The notes: generated from the sequence alone by a model not told the origin. DNA of 64,000 bases from Streptomyces griseus (GCF_900460065.1 NZ_UAVD01000009.1:1-64000), one strand, 5' to 3'. Counted from the stretch's first letter, positions 16,033 through 25,278 are shown. Numbers and translations: made by a program.

Positions 16033-17481
16033 TCACCTGCCGGCGGGTGCGGGCTCGCCGCCCTCCTCCGGCGTCGGGACGGCGACGGCACCGCCGGCGG
16101 GGACGCGGCGCGGCCCGAGAAGCGTGACGGTGGTGAGCACGGCGACGACGGCGAGCGCCGCGGACACGCCCAGTACGGCCCGGGTGCCGTCGGTGACCGC
16201 CCGGGCGGTCGCCCCTCCGGAGAGGGCGAAGACGGCGCCGAGCGCCGCGGTGCCGACACCGGCGCCGAGCGAGGCGAGGGTGGAGACCGTTCCCGCGACC
16301 ATGCCGACGCGTTCGGGGGCCGTGACCCGTACGGCGACCGCCATGACGGGTGCGCCGGCGATCCCGCCGCCCGCCCCCCAGGCGAGCAGCGGCGGAACCA
16401 GCGCCCACCCGGGGGTGTCGGGGGTGATCACCAGGGCCAGCGCGGCCAGGCCGACGCCCTTGAGCGCGTAGCCGGAGCCGATCACCAGGCCGGGGGGCCG
16501 GTCGCCGATGAGCTTGGAACCGACCATGCCCATGACGATCTGGGCAAGGAAGATCGGGGTCATCAGCAGGCCCGCCGCCGTCGGGCCCAGGCCGAGGCCG
16601 TCGGAGAAGTACAGCACCAGGTAGACCGAGCCGCCGATGGTCAGGGCGCGGGAGAGGAACACGGCCAGCATCGCGCCGGAGAACGCGGGACTGCCGAACA
16701 TCCGGGGTTCCAGCGTCGGCGCGGGCGCCGTGAACTGGACGGCCAGGAAGGCGGTCAGCGCCGCGCAGGCGGTGAGCAGCAGGGCGGTCTCCCGCCCGGA
16801 CCAGGGCGTGTCGCCGCTACGGAGCATCAGCAGCGTCGCCGCGCCGAGACCGGCCATGAGCAGCACGCTGCCGAGCCAGTCCGTGCGTCCGCCCCGCGAC
16901 GCCCCCCGGGAGCGGGGCAGCACGCGTACGGCCAGCGCCCAGGCGGCCACCCCGAGGGGCAGGTTGACCGCGAAGACCGCCCGCCAGCCGAAGGTCTCGG
17001 CCAGCACCCCGCCGAGAGTCGGCGCGAGCAGGCCGGCCGCGGTCGCGAACGAGCCCCAGGCGCCGATCGCGAGGTCGCGTTCCTCGCCCTCGTAGCGGTC
17101 GGAGAGCAGCGGAATGCCGTTCACCATGATCGCGGCGGCCCCGGCCCCCTGGAGCACCCGGGCGACGTTGAGCCACAGCAGATCCGGCGCCAGGGTCGCG
17201 GCCAGCGAGGCCAGGGTGAACACGGCGATCCCGGCGAGGAACAGGGGCCGTCGGCCCCAGCGGTCCGACAGGCTTCCCACGACCTGGGTGAGCGCGCCCA
17301 TGGCGACCATGTACGTCACCACCACGGACTCGACCGAGGCCCCGTCCGCGATGTCGGCGCTGATCAGCGGTGCCCCGATGGCCACGATCGTCAGGTCGAC
17401 GACGACCAGGCCCGTGGAGGCCATCACGAGCACCAGCACGCCGCTCAGCGGCGGCAGGCGGCGGGACTTCGGAGCAGGCAT
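16033..17481 (-). CDS. MFS drug efflux transporter (DHA2/EmrB-QacA type)
   Basis: A 482-residue integral membrane protein with about 14 hydrophobic segments, the length and pattern of DHA2 drug:proton antiporters. Motif A is in GSLSDRWGRRPLFLAG after segment 2, and motif C-like residues occur around GLLAPTLGGVLAETFGWR in segment 5. It would export a toxic compound. A divergent TetR gene begins 215 bases away and is its likely repressor. ATG 17481 (MPAPKSRRL) is preceded by GGAGG at a rather long distance. The intergenic region contains a 61-base hairpin within the likely 5' leader of this gene. Confidence 0.9.
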   Translation of the reverse strand: MPAPKSRRLPPLSGVLVLVMASTGLVVVDLTIVAIGAPLISADIADGASVESVVVTYMVAMGALTQVVGSLSDRWGRRPLFLAGIAVFTLASLAATLAPDLLWLNVARVLQGAGAAAIMVNGIPLLSDRYEGEERDLAIGAWGSFATAAGLLAPTLGGVLAETFGWRAVFAVNLPLGVAAWALAVRVLPRSRGASRGGRTDWLGSVLLMAGLGAATLLMLRSGDTPWSGRETALLLTACAALTAFLAVQFTAPAPTLEPRMFGSPAFSGAMLAVFLSRALTIGGSVYLVLYFSDGLGLGPTAAGLLMTPIFLAQIVMGMVGSKLIGDRPPGLVIGSGYALKGVGLAALALVITPDTPGWALVPPLLAWGAGGGIAGAPVMAVAVRVTAPERVGMVAGTVSTLASLGAGVGTAALGAVFALSGGATARAVTDGTRAVLGVSAALAVVAVLTTVTLLGPRRVPAGGAVAVPTPEEGGEPAPAGR

Positions 17482-17550
17482 ACGGGAATCGGCCTCCGGG
17501 CTCGGTGGACACACGTGGGCGCCCGCGGGGCGAGAGCAGGGAAAGGACCT

Positions 17551-17611
17551 GGTCCTGTCGTCGAACTGCCGCCTGCCCTCCGGGCGACGACGGCAGTTCG
17601 GCGACAGGACC
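17551..17611. repeat. 61-bp near-perfect hairpin (21-bp arms)
   Basis: Arms 17551-17571 (GGTCCTGTCGTCGAACTGCCG) and 17591-17611 are complementary at 20 of 21 positions, around a 19-base loop that itself can pair (GCCC-TCC-GGGC). It sits in the MFS/TetR divergent region and looks like an extragenic palindromic element or a leader hairpin. Confidence 0.8.
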
Positions 17612-17696
17612 CAGCGGCCCGCGACACGGCCAGCCTGGCGTCACCGGCCACTAAAGTCAACATGTGTGAAGTTCAAGGTGGCCGTACGCTGTCGCC

Positions 17697-18386
17697 ATGC
17701 CTGCCACGCCTCGCCGCCGACCCGCCACACGCAAGGGCCGTCCCGTCCTCACGCGCGGGATCATCGCCGCCAAGGCCCTGGAGATGGCGGGCTCACAAGG
17801 GTTCCCGTCCCTCACGATGCGAGCCCTCGCGGCCGAACTGGGCGTGACCGTGCGGGCGTTGTACAACTACGTCGAAGACCGCGAGGAAGTCGTCGCGCTG
17901 GCCGTCGACCTGATGCTGACCTCGTGGAACCCGCCCCCGCTCTCCCCCGCGGCCTGGGAGGAGTCCGTCGCCGACTACGCGGGCTCGCTGCGCGCGCTCT
18001 ACCGCCGTTGGCCCCGCGCCCTGCTGATCTCCCTGGACGAGGACACGCCCCCGGCCTCGGTGCACCCGGGACGCCTGCTCAACCTGGACCGGTTCCTGCG
18101 GCTGCTGCGGGACATCGGCCTGGATCTCCCGGCGGCGCTCGCGGCGCACCGTCAGCTGTCCCTGCTCGTGCTGTCCTTCGCGCTGGTGGTCGACGGGCCC
18201 GCCGCCCGGGCCGGGGCCGACCGGACCGCGCTCGTCCCCGACGCCTGGCTCACCGACCACGCCGACCTGGACATCCCCACCCTCAGGGAGGCCGCCGCAA
18301 CGCCGCTTCCCACGCCGGACGAGCAGTTCGACGAGCTCGTCTCGGCCGTCGTCGACCGGATTCGCGGCGGCCTCAGAGCCGGCTGA
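17697..18386 (+). CDS. TetR-family regulator (next to MFS efflux)
   Basis: A 229-residue protein with a TetR DNA-binding domain (residues 19-65: ITRGIIAAKALEMAGSQGFPSLTMRALAAELGVTVRALYNYVEDREEVV; written in pieces as helix 1 LTRGIIAAKALEM and recognition helix LTMRALAAELGVTVRALYNY), then a TetR C-terminal-type ligand domain. It is divergently arranged with the MFS exporter, the classic efflux-repressor pair. A small palindrome TGAAGTTCA (17667-17675) lies 22 bases before the ATG and could be part of its operator. Its 3' end overlaps the convergent XdhC-family gene by 14 bases. Confidence 0.9.
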   Translation: MPATPRRRPATRKGRPVLTRGIIAAKALEMAGSQGFPSLTMRALAAELGVTVRALYNYVEDREEVVALAVDLMLTSWNPPPLSPAAWEESVADYAGSLRALYRRWPRALLISLDEDTPPASVHPGRLLNLDRFLRLLRDIGLDLPAALAAHRQLSLLVLSFALVVDGPAARAGADRTALVPDAWLTDHADLDIPTLREAAATPLPTPDEQFDELVSAVVDRIRGGLRAG

Positions 18387-19518
18387 CGAGCCGCTGTTCC
18401 GGGCCGGGCTCCCGGTGGATGGGCTCCGCTCCCCCGGTCAGCGGCAGCCCCGTACCGCCGCGCCGGGCCGAGACGATCTCCGCCGCGATGGAGAGCGCCG
18501 TCTCCTCCGGCGTACGGGCCCCGAGGTCCAGGCCGATGGGCGACCGCAGCCGGTCCAGCTCACGGTCGCTCAGACCCGCCTCGCGCAGCCGCCGCGTGCG
18601 GTCCTCGTGGGTGCGGCGGGATCCCATCGCGCCGACGAACGCGACGGGCAGCCGCAGCGCCTCCGTGAGCAGCGGCACATCGAACCGGGCCTCGTGCGTC
18701 AGCACGCACAGCACCGTGCGCCCGTCGGTGGCGGTGCGCCGGAGATAGCGGTGGGGCCAGTCGACGACGACCTCGTCGGCCTCGGGGAACCGGGCCGGGG
18801 TGGCGAAGACGGGCCGGGCGTCGCACACCGTCACGTGGTGGCCCAGGAACTTCCCGGCCCGCACCAGGGCCGCCGCGAAGTCCACCGCGCCGAAGACGAT
18901 CATGCGGGGCGCCGGCACGCTGCTCTCGACGAGCAGGGTCAGGCCGCCGGGGCAGTGCGTCCCGTCCTCGGAGAGCCGGACGGTGCCGGTCCGCCCGGCC
19001 TCCAGCAGTGCGAAGGCCTCCGCCGCCGCCGTGCGGTCCAGCTCCGGGCTCCCGCCGAGCCCGCCCTCGCGGCTGCCGTCGCCGCGCACGAGCAGCGCCC
19101 GTCCCGGGAGACCGTCCGGGCCGCTCACCACCCGGGCGAGGGCCGCCGCGGTGCCGGAGACCGCGGCGGACAGCGAGGCCGCCAGCACCGCGCGTTCCGG
19201 TGAGTCGGCGCGGACCGGTGTGACCATGATGTCGATGACCCCACCGCAGGTCAGCCCGACCGCGAAGGCGTCCTCGTCGCTGTAGCCGAACTGTTCGCGC
19301 ACGGTCTCGCCGTCCCGGAGCGCCCGCGCGCACAGCTCGTAGACCGCGCCCTCCACGCAGCCGCCGGAGACCGACCCGATCGCCGTGCCGTCGCTGTCCA
19401 CGGCGAGCGCCGCACCGGGGCCGCGCGGCGCGCTGCCGTCGACGGAGACGACGGTGCCGACGGCGAACTCCCGGCCCTGCGCCATCCATCGGTGCAGCTC
19501 GCCGGCGATGTCAAGCAT
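18373..19518 (-). CDS. xdhC: XdhC/CoxI-family molybdenum cofactor maturation protein
   Basis: The 381-residue protein has an N-terminal XdhC/CoxI domain (residues 1-90: GTVVSVDGSAPRGPGAALAV, then GSVSGGCVEGAVYE) and a C-terminal Rossmann-like XdhC domain (about 205-350: RMIVFGAVDFAAALVRAGKFLGHHVTVCDARPVFA and VAFVGAMGSRRTHEDR). Family members insert or sulfurate the molybdenum cofactor of xanthine dehydrogenases. The ATG overlaps the molybdopterin subunit gene by 8 bases, so it is the fourth gene of the operon, as expected for a dedicated chaperone. Confidence 0.92.
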   Translation of the reverse strand: MLDIAGELHRWMAQGREFAVGTVVSVDGSAPRGPGAALAVDSDGTAIGSVSGGCVEGAVYELCARALRDGETVREQFGYSDEDAFAVGLTCGGVIDIMVTPVRADSPERAVLAASLSAAVSGTAAALARVVSGPDGLPGRALLVRGDGSREGGLGGSPELDRTAAAEAFALLEAGRTGTVRLSEDGTHCPGGLTLLVESSVPAPRMIVFGAVDFAAALVRAGKFLGHHVTVCDARPVFATPARFPEADEVVVDWPHRYLRRTATDGRTVLCVLTHEARFDVPLLTEALRLPVAFVGAMGSRRTHEDRTRRLREAGLSDRELDRLRSPIGLDLGARTPEETALSIAAEIVSARRGGTGLPLTGGAEPIHREPGPEQRLVSRL

Positions 19519-21664
19519 CCGCCGCTCCCCCGGCGGGGTCCGGCGCCGTCGCCGCGAGGATCCGGTCGGGGCGGATCGGGAGGTCCCGGTGGCGGACGCC
19601 GGTGGCGTGCCAGACGGCGTTGGCGACGGCCGCCGCCGCGCCCACGATGCCGATCTCCCCGATGCCCTTGATGCCGACCGGGTCGTCCGGGTCGTGGTCG
19701 TCCACCCAGTCCGCCTCGATGTCCGGGACGTCGGCGTGGGTGGCCACGTGGTAGCCGGCGAGATCGGGGGCGTAGTGGCCGCCGCTGTCGCGGTCGCGGA
19801 CCGCCTCCTCGTGCAGGGCCATGGAGATGCCCCAGGTCATCCCGCCGACGAGCTGGTTGCGGGCGGTGAGCGGATTGACGATGCGGCCGGCCGCGAAGAC
19901 GCCCAGCATGCGGCGCACCCGGACCTCGCCGGTGGCGGTGTCGACGGCGACCTCGGCGAACTGCGCCCCGTAGGAGTGCCGTTCCTTGCGCGCGAGGGCC
20001 CCGAGCGCGGCGGTGGTGTCGGACCGCACCGTGATGCCCTCCGGGGGCACGGCCGTGGTCACCGCGAGCCGCTCCCTCAGTTCGGCCGCGGCGGCCGTGA
20101 CCGCCCAGGCCCAGGAGCGGGTGCCCATGGAACCGCCGGCGATCATCGCGTGGCCGAAGTCGCTGTCGCCGATGCGGACCCGGACGCGGTCGGGCGCGGT
20201 CTCCAGCGCGTCGGCGGCGATCAGGGTGAGCGCCGTGCGGGCTCCGGTGCCGATGTCGGCGGCGGTGATCCGTACGGTGAACGAACCGTCCGCCTCCGCC
20301 GTGACCAGGGCGGTGGACGGGGCGGCCCCGGCGCCGAAGGAGGCCGCCGCCGTGCCGGTGCCCAGCAGCCAGCGTCCGTCGCGGCGGGTGCCGGGACGCG
20401 GATCGCGGTCCGCCCAGCCGAACCTGCGCGCGCCCTCGCGGAAGCAGGCCGCCAGGTTGCGGCTGCCGAACGGGAGCCCCGAGACGGGGCCCACCTCCGG
20501 CTCGTTGCGCAGGCGCAGTTCGATCGGGTCGACACCGGCGCGCGTCGCGAGTTCGTCGAGGGCCGCCTCGATCGCGAACGACCCCGGGGCCTCCCCCGGT
20601 GCGCGCATCCAGGTCGGGGACGGCACGTCGAGCCGTACGACGTGGTTGGCGGTGCGGTGCGCCTCGGCGTCGTACATCACCCGGGCCACGCCCGCGCTGG
20701 GCTCGACGAACTCGTACACCCTCGACGTCTGGTTCAACGAGAGGTGTTCCAGGGCCAGCAGCCGGCCGTCGGGGGCCGCGCCGAGCCTGATCCGCTGGGT
20801 GGTGGGGCTTCGGTAGCCGCCCAGGGTGAACGTCTGCCGCCGGGTCAGCACCACGCGCACCGGGCGCCCCAGAGCGGTGGCGGCCATGACGGCGGACACC
20901 TGGTGGGCGCGCAGGCCCTTGCTCCCGAAGCCGCCCCCGATGTGTTCGGAGCGGACCCGCACCGAGGAGGCGTCCAGCGAGAACATCGCGGCCAGCTCGG
21001 ACTGGACCCAGACGGCGCCCTGGTTGGAGTCGACGACCTCCAGCCGGCCGCCGTCCCAGCGGGCCGTCGCCGCGTGCGGCTCCATCATGCTGTGCTGCTC
21101 TTCGGGGGTGGTGTACCGCGCGTCCACCACGTGGGCGGACGCGGCCAGCCGTTCCTCCAGGTCGCCCTTCTCCGTCTCGGCCGGCATGTGGCTCGCGGCG
21201 GGGTAGGCGTCCGGGTGGCCTGCGACGAGCGCGGTGTCGTGGGGCTCCCGCTCGTACGTCACGACGAGCGCTTCGGCGGCCTCCCGGGCCTCCTCGGAGG
21301 TCTCGGCCACGACGAGCGCGACCGGCCAGCCGGCGAACGGCACCCCGTCGTGCTGGAAGACGGCGCAGGTCGGGTCCGGCGGGGTGCCGAGCATGCCGAC
21401 GTAGTCGAGGTTCAGGCGGGGGGCGTTGCCGTGGTGCAGCACGGTGAGCACGCCCGGCATGCCGAGGACGGGGGCGGTGTCCACGTCGAGGATCCGGCCG
21501 CGCGCGACCGTGGACAGCACGAGCCAGCCGTGGGCCAGGTCCGGGTGCGGGATCTCGCCCGCGTAGCGGGCGGCGCCGGTGACCTTGTCGCGGCCCTCGA
21601 CGCGGGTGTGGGCGACGCCGACGGCTCCGCGCACGGCCCGGGGTCCCGGCGTGGTGGTGGTCAT
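19511..21664 (-). CDS. Xanthine dehydrogenase-family molybdopterin-binding subunit
   Basis: The 717-residue large subunit carries the aldehyde oxidase/xanthine dehydrogenase a/b hammerhead (residues about 20-130) and molybdopterin-binding domain with GGGFGSKG (about 240-250), RAPGEAPGSFAIEAALDELA, and a C-terminal block KGIGEIGIVGAAAAVANAV holding the catalytic Glu of GxGE. It hydroxylates a purine, aldehyde or heteroaromatic substrate using water. It overlaps the FAD-subunit gene by 4 bases (ATGA). The exact substrate cannot be read from sequence; periplasmic versions have a Tat signal, absent here, so it is cytoplasmic. Confidence 0.93.
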   Translation of the reverse strand: MTTTTPGPRAVRGAVGVAHTRVEGRDKVTGAARYAGEIPHPDLAHGWLVLSTVARGRILDVDTAPVLGMPGVLTVLHHGNAPRLNLDYVGMLGTPPDPTCAVFQHDGVPFAGWPVALVVAETSEEAREAAEALVVTYEREPHDTALVAGHPDAYPAASHMPAETEKGDLEERLAASAHVVDARYTTPEEQHSMMEPHAATARWDGGRLEVVDSNQGAVWVQSELAAMFSLDASSVRVRSEHIGGGFGSKGLRAHQVSAVMAATALGRPVRVVLTRRQTFTLGGYRSPTTQRIRLGAAPDGRLLALEHLSLNQTSRVYEFVEPSAGVARVMYDAEAHRTANHVVRLDVPSPTWMRAPGEAPGSFAIEAALDELATRAGVDPIELRLRNEPEVGPVSGLPFGSRNLAACFREGARRFGWADRDPRPGTRRDGRWLLGTGTAAASFGAGAAPSTALVTAEADGSFTVRITAADIGTGARTALTLIAADALETAPDRVRVRIGDSDFGHAMIAGGSMGTRSWAWAVTAAAAELRERLAVTTAVPPEGITVRSDTTAALGALARKERHSYGAQFAEVAVDTATGEVRVRRMLGVFAAGRIVNPLTARNQLVGGMTWGISMALHEEAVRDRDSGGHYAPDLAGYHVATHADVPDIEADWVDDHDPDDPVGIKGIGEIGIVGAAAAVANAVWHATGVRHRDLPIRPDRILAATAPDPAGGAADA

Positions 21665-22653
21665 CGGGCGTCCCTCCCGGCGAGTTCGGTGAGTACGGAG
21701 ACCACGAGGTTGCGCATGAGGGTCACCTTGTATCCGTTGTCGGGCAGCGGCCGGGCGGCGGCCAGTTCGGCGTCCGCCGCGGCGGCGAAGGTCGCGCCGT
21801 CGGCCGGGGCGCCGGCCAGGACGGCTTCCGCCGCACGGGCACGCCAGGGCCGGGAGGCGACGGCTCCGAGCGCCAGGCGCGCTTCGCGTACGAGGCCGTC
21901 CTCGACGGTGAGGGCCGCGGCGACGGAGCCGATGGCGAAGGCGTAGGAGGCGCGTTCGCGCACCTTGCGGTAGCGGGAGCGGGCGGCGACGGGCGCGGCG
22001 GGCAGGCTGACATGGGTGATCAGGGCACCGGGCGGCAGGGCCGTCTCCCGGTGCGGGGTGTCGCCCACGGGGAGGTAGAAGTCGGTGAGCGGCGTCTCGC
22101 CGGGCCCGTCGGCGCTCGCGTAGGAGACCACCGCGTCGAAGGCCGTCAGCGCCACGCCCATGTCGGAGGGGTGCACGGCCACACAGTGGCCGGAGGCGCC
22201 GAGGACGGCGTGGTTGTGGTGTTCGCCGGTGACGGCGGGGCAGCCGCTGCCGGGGACGCGCTTGTTGCAGGGCTTGGAGACGTCGGTGAAGTAGCCGCAG
22301 CGGGTGCGCTGGAGGAGGTTGCCGCCCACGGTCGCCATGTTGCGCAGCTGCCCGGAGGCTCCGGCCAGCACGGCCTGGGCCAGCGCCGGGTAGCGACGGC
22401 GGACTTCGGGGTGGGCGGCGAGATCGCTGTTGGTGACGGTCGCGCCGATCCGCAGACCGCCGTCCGCCGTGGGCTCGACGCGGTCCAGGGGGAGATCCCG
22501 GACGTCGACGAGGCGGGCGGGGCGCTCCACGCCGGACTTCATCAGGTCGACGAGGTTGGTGCCGCCGCCGAGGAACCGCGCGTCCGGGTCGGCGGCGAGG
22601 AGCGCGAGGGCACCGGTGACGTCGTGGGCGCGCTGGTAGCCGAACTCCCTCAT
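21661..22653 (-). CDS. Xanthine dehydrogenase-family FAD-binding subunit
   Basis: The 330-residue protein matches the medium FAD subunit of three-subunit molybdenum hydroxylases: FAD-binding motif DARFLGGGTNLVDLMK (residues about 25-40), then ATVGGNLLQRTRCGYFTDVSKPCNKRVPGSGC (residues about 110-140), which is the TIGGN flavin site plus cysteines that in this subgroup bind an additional 4Fe-4S cluster, as in 4-hydroxybenzoyl-CoA reductase-like and PaoB-like proteins. The CO dehydrogenase C-terminal domain follows (220-325). ATG 22653 overlaps the 2Fe-2S gene by 4 bases. Confidence 0.93.
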   Translation of the reverse strand: MREFGYQRAHDVTGALALLAADPDARFLGGGTNLVDLMKSGVERPARLVDVRDLPLDRVEPTADGGLRIGATVTNSDLAAHPEVRRRYPALAQAVLAGASGQLRNMATVGGNLLQRTRCGYFTDVSKPCNKRVPGSGCPAVTGEHHNHAVLGASGHCVAVHPSDMGVALTAFDAVVSYASADGPGETPLTDFYLPVGDTPHRETALPPGALITHVSLPAAPVAARSRYRKVRERASYAFAIGSVAAALTVEDGLVREARLALGAVASRPWRARAAEAVLAGAPADGATFAAAADAELAAARPLPDNGYKVTLMRNLVVSVLTELAGRDAR

Positions 22654-23228
22654 GCGGCGGTCCCCTTCGCGGCTTCCGCCCGGTGCTCGGCGTGGGACTC
22701 CGCGGCGCGGGCGACGGCCCGGACGATCGAGACGTAGGCGCCGCAGCGGCACAGGTTGCCGCTCATGCGCTCCCGGATCTCGTCGGGCGTCAGCGGTGGC
22801 GGTCCCGCCTCGGGTCCGGGGTCGTCGGTGACGGCGCTCGGCCAGCCGGCCGCGTGTTCCTCGATGACGGCGATGGCCGAGCAGATCTGGCCGGGTGTGC
22901 AGTAGCCGCACTGGTAGCCGTCGAGGTCGAGGAAGGCCTGCTGGACGGGGTGCAGTTCGTCGCCCTCGGCCACGCCTTCGATGGTGGTGATCTCGCGTCC
23001 CTCGGCCGCGACCGCGAGGCTGAGGCAGGAGACGACGCGTCGCCGGTCGACCAGGACGGTGCAGGCGCCGCACTGTCCCTGGTCGCAGCCCTTCTTGGTG
23101 CCGGTGAGGTCGAGGCGCTCGCGCAGGGCGTCGAGCAGGGTGGTGCGGTGGTCGATGGGCAGGTGGTGCTTCTCGCCGTTGATGTTCAGGGTGATCGCAC
23201 TGGACGTCGACGAGGTCGCTGGGGCCAT
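22650..23228 (-). CDS. Xanthine dehydrogenase-family 2Fe-2S subunit
   Basis: The 192-residue small subunit has a plant-type ferredoxin domain (GCDQGQCGACTVLVDRRRVVSC, residues about 47-68) and a C-terminal helical 2Fe-2S domain with QCGYCTPGQI and NLCRCGAY (about 110-160). These eight cysteines hold the two clusters that pass electrons from the molybdenum site to FAD. No Tat signal is visible. First gene of a four-gene minus-strand operon; its upstream region carries paired operators shared with a divergent TetR gene. Confidence 0.95.
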   Translation of the reverse strand: MAPATSSTSSAITLNINGEKHHLPIDHRTTLLDALRERLDLTGTKKGCDQGQCGACTVLVDRRRVVSCLSLAVAAEGREITTIEGVAEGDELHPVQQAFLDLDGYQCGYCTPGQICSAIAVIEEHAAGWPSAVTDDPGPEAGPPPLTPDEIRERMSGNLCRCGAYVSIVRAVARAAESHAEHRAEAAKGTAA

Positions 23229-23330
23229 GTTCAGCCTTCTCCGGTCTCTGGTGACGAGGTATCGGACCGCCGGCCGGGACCGGCCGATCCGGCGGCCGGC
23301 GAACGCGACCGGCGCTAAGGTAGCCCTAAC

Positions 23331-23377
23331 CGGACTGTTGTCCGCTCACGGAAAAAAACGTAACGGACAGCTGTCCG
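23331..23377. promoter_or_regulatory. Two related 14-bp operators in the xdh/TetR divergent region
   Basis: CGGACTGTTGTCCG (23331-23344) and CGGACAGCTGTCCG (23364-23377) share CGGAC-N4-GTCCG; the second is a perfect palindrome. Centres are 33 bp apart, about three DNA turns, as expected for cooperative repressor binding. The TetR protein encoded next door is the likely ligand-responsive repressor. Confidence 0.8.
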
Positions 23378-23421
23378 GTTAACAAGGACGGGTTTCGGCC
23401 ACGAGCCCGCGAGGAGGATCC

Positions 23422-24003
23422 GTGTCCCAGCCGAAGAAGGACGCGCCCCTGCGTCTCGACGCGCAGCGCAATCGCGAGCGCATCCTGCGCGTGGCCATGG
23501 TCGAGCTGACGCTGCGCGCGGACGCCCCGCTGAGCACGATCGCCAGGAAGGCGGGCGTCGGGCAGGGCACGTTCTACCGCAACTTCCCGCACCGGGAGGC
23601 CCTCGTCCTGGAGGTCTACCGCTACGAGATGCAGCAGGTCGCCGACGCCGCGGGCGAGTTGCTCCGGACCCGGCCGCCCGAACGGGCCCTGCGCGAGTGG
23701 ATGGACCGCCTCGCCCGCTTCGCCATGACCAAGGCGGGACTCGCGGACGCGATCCGGCTGGTCACCAGCGCACCGGGCGGCCCCGCCAAGCCGGGCCCCA
23801 CCCCGGTCATGGAAGCGGCCGGAACGCTGCTCCGCGCCTGCGAGGAGGCCGGCGCCGTCCGCCCCGGGGTGACCCCGGACGACTTCTTCCTCGCCATCGC
23901 CGGTCTCTGGCAGCTCGATCCGCGCGAGGACTGGGAGCCGAGGGCCGGCCGGCTGCTGGATTTCGTCATGGACGGACTGCGCGTCGGGGCCGCCGGACGG
24001 TGA
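23422..24003 (+). CDS. TetR-family regulator of the xanthine dehydrogenase-type operon
   Basis: A 193-residue regulator with a TetR helix-turn-helix (residues 14-62: NRERILRVAMVEL, then LSTIARKAGVGQGTFYRNFPHREAL), followed by a TetR C-terminal ligand domain. It is divergent from the molybdenum hydroxylase operon, and the paired CGGAC-N4-GTCCG operators lie between 45 and 91 bases upstream of its GTG start, so control of both genes is expected. The RBS is GGAGGATCC, 5-6 bases from the start. Confidence 0.92.
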   Translation: MSQPKKDAPLRLDAQRNRERILRVAMVELTLRADAPLSTIARKAGVGQGTFYRNFPHREALVLEVYRYEMQQVADAAGELLRTRPPERALREWMDRLARFAMTKAGLADAIRLVTSAPGGPAKPGPTPVMEAAGTLLRACEEAGAVRPGVTPDDFFLAIAGLWQLDPREDWEPRAGRLLDFVMDGLRVGAAGR

Positions 24004-24108
24004 CGGGGCCGCTCGCCCCAGCGTGTCGGCGGCCCGTGTGATGATGCCCCGTACAGCGCCCGGACCTGGGGAGGGACCGAGCGCCACACACACGACGGGA
24101 GCGGCGGG

Positions 24109-25209
24109 TTGAGCAAGGGCGGGGCGTCCGTACCGGACGAGGAGTGGGAGCGTTTCCTGAAGGACGCCGAGGCCGGGGGCCGGGGGGCGCCCGAGGAGCC
24201 GTCGGCGCGGGCCCGGATGGTGGCGCGGCGCCTCCGGGAGGAGTCCGGCCCGCCCGCGGGGTGGCGGACGCACACGCCGGCCCGGCGGCGCGGGGGCAGG
24301 GGCTGGGCCGCCCTCGGTGTGGCTGCCGCCGTCGCCGTCGTGGTCGTGGCCGTCGGCCCCTGGGGGATCGGCAGTTGGTTCGACGAGGGCGACGGTGCGA
24401 ACGCCACGCCCCTGGCCGCGGAGTCGGAGCGCCCCACCGGTGCGCCCGCGCGGGAGGCCGCGGAACGCCCTCCCACCCTGGACGAGCCGTTCAGGGGGTC
24501 GCCGGCCGCGCGATGGGGCGACGGGGCGGCGGGCATCCATCTGCCGGAGGCGCGGGCGACCGGCTGGATGAGCAGGACCGAGGTCGCCCAGGCGCTCACG
24601 AGGACCAGGGACTTCCTCGCCGCGTCCAGCCTCGACCCCGCCGTGCTGCGCGGCGAGCGGCCGGACAGGGCCATCGCGCTGATCAACCCGCACCAGTCGG
24701 ACGTGCGGAGCTTCCTCGGGAAGGCGTTCGGCGCGCCCGACCGTGAGAACGATCCGCTCCTGCTGTTCAGCCGCTTCCGGTCCTCCGATGTGCGGCCGGC
24801 CGGGGACGTGGTCAAGACGCGCGGTCGGGTCACCTTCCGGGAGGGCGAGCGGGGTGCGCTGGAGGTGTCCACCGACATCACCTACGTCTACCCGGTCGTA
24901 CGCGCCGAGGGGGACAGCGACGAGGTGGCACGCACCATCGTGCGCCGCGAGGTGGTGATGAGCTGGGACGACCCGTCGAAGATCGTGACCGAGCCGGGGA
25001 CGTTCTCCCTCGTCTCCTACCGCATCGACACCACCAACGGCGGGTGCGACACCTACACCGGCTATCTGACCCCCGCGTTCCTCGCCGAGCGCACCGACGC
25101 CGCGGCGGGTGACGGCGCCGAGGTCGACCCGTACGACCGGAGCACGACGATGGAGGAGCGCATGCGGGAGACCGAGGACGAGGGCTGCGGAACCGCCACC
25201 CGCTCCTGA
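24109..25209 (+). CDS. Single-pass membrane protein of unknown function
   Basis: A 366-residue protein with a charged N-terminal cytoplasmic part (residues 1-62), one transmembrane helix (about 65-85: GWAALGVAAAVAVVVVAVGPW) and a large external domain (about 100-366). The external domain has cysteines in GGCDTYTGYL and EGCGTA that may pair, and strand-rich stretches such as ISTDITYVYPVVRAEG-like sequence. No known domain is recognised; similar proteins are annotated hypothetical in Streptomyces. Start: TTG 24109 with GGGAG 7 bases upstream. It stands alone and ends at a strong hairpin shared with the convergent nan operon. Confidence 0.75.
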   Translation: MSKGGASVPDEEWERFLKDAEAGGRGAPEEPSARARMVARRLREESGPPAGWRTHTPARRRGGRGWAALGVAAAVAVVVVAVGPWGIGSWFDEGDGANATPLAAESERPTGAPAREAAERPPTLDEPFRGSPAARWGDGAAGIHLPEARATGWMSRTEVAQALTRTRDFLAASSLDPAVLRGERPDRAIALINPHQSDVRSFLGKAFGAPDRENDPLLLFSRFRSSDVRPAGDVVKTRGRVTFREGERGALEVSTDITYVYPVVRAEGDSDEVARTIVRREVVMSWDDPSKIVTEPGTFSLVSYRIDTTNGGCDTYTGYLTPAFLAERTDAAAGDGAEVDPYDRSTTMEERMRETEDEGCGTATRS

Positions 25210-25278
25210 GCGCGCGGCCCGTGGCGTCCGGCCGGATGGAACACCGTGGTCCGGTGCCGGACAGCGTCGCGGACCGGT

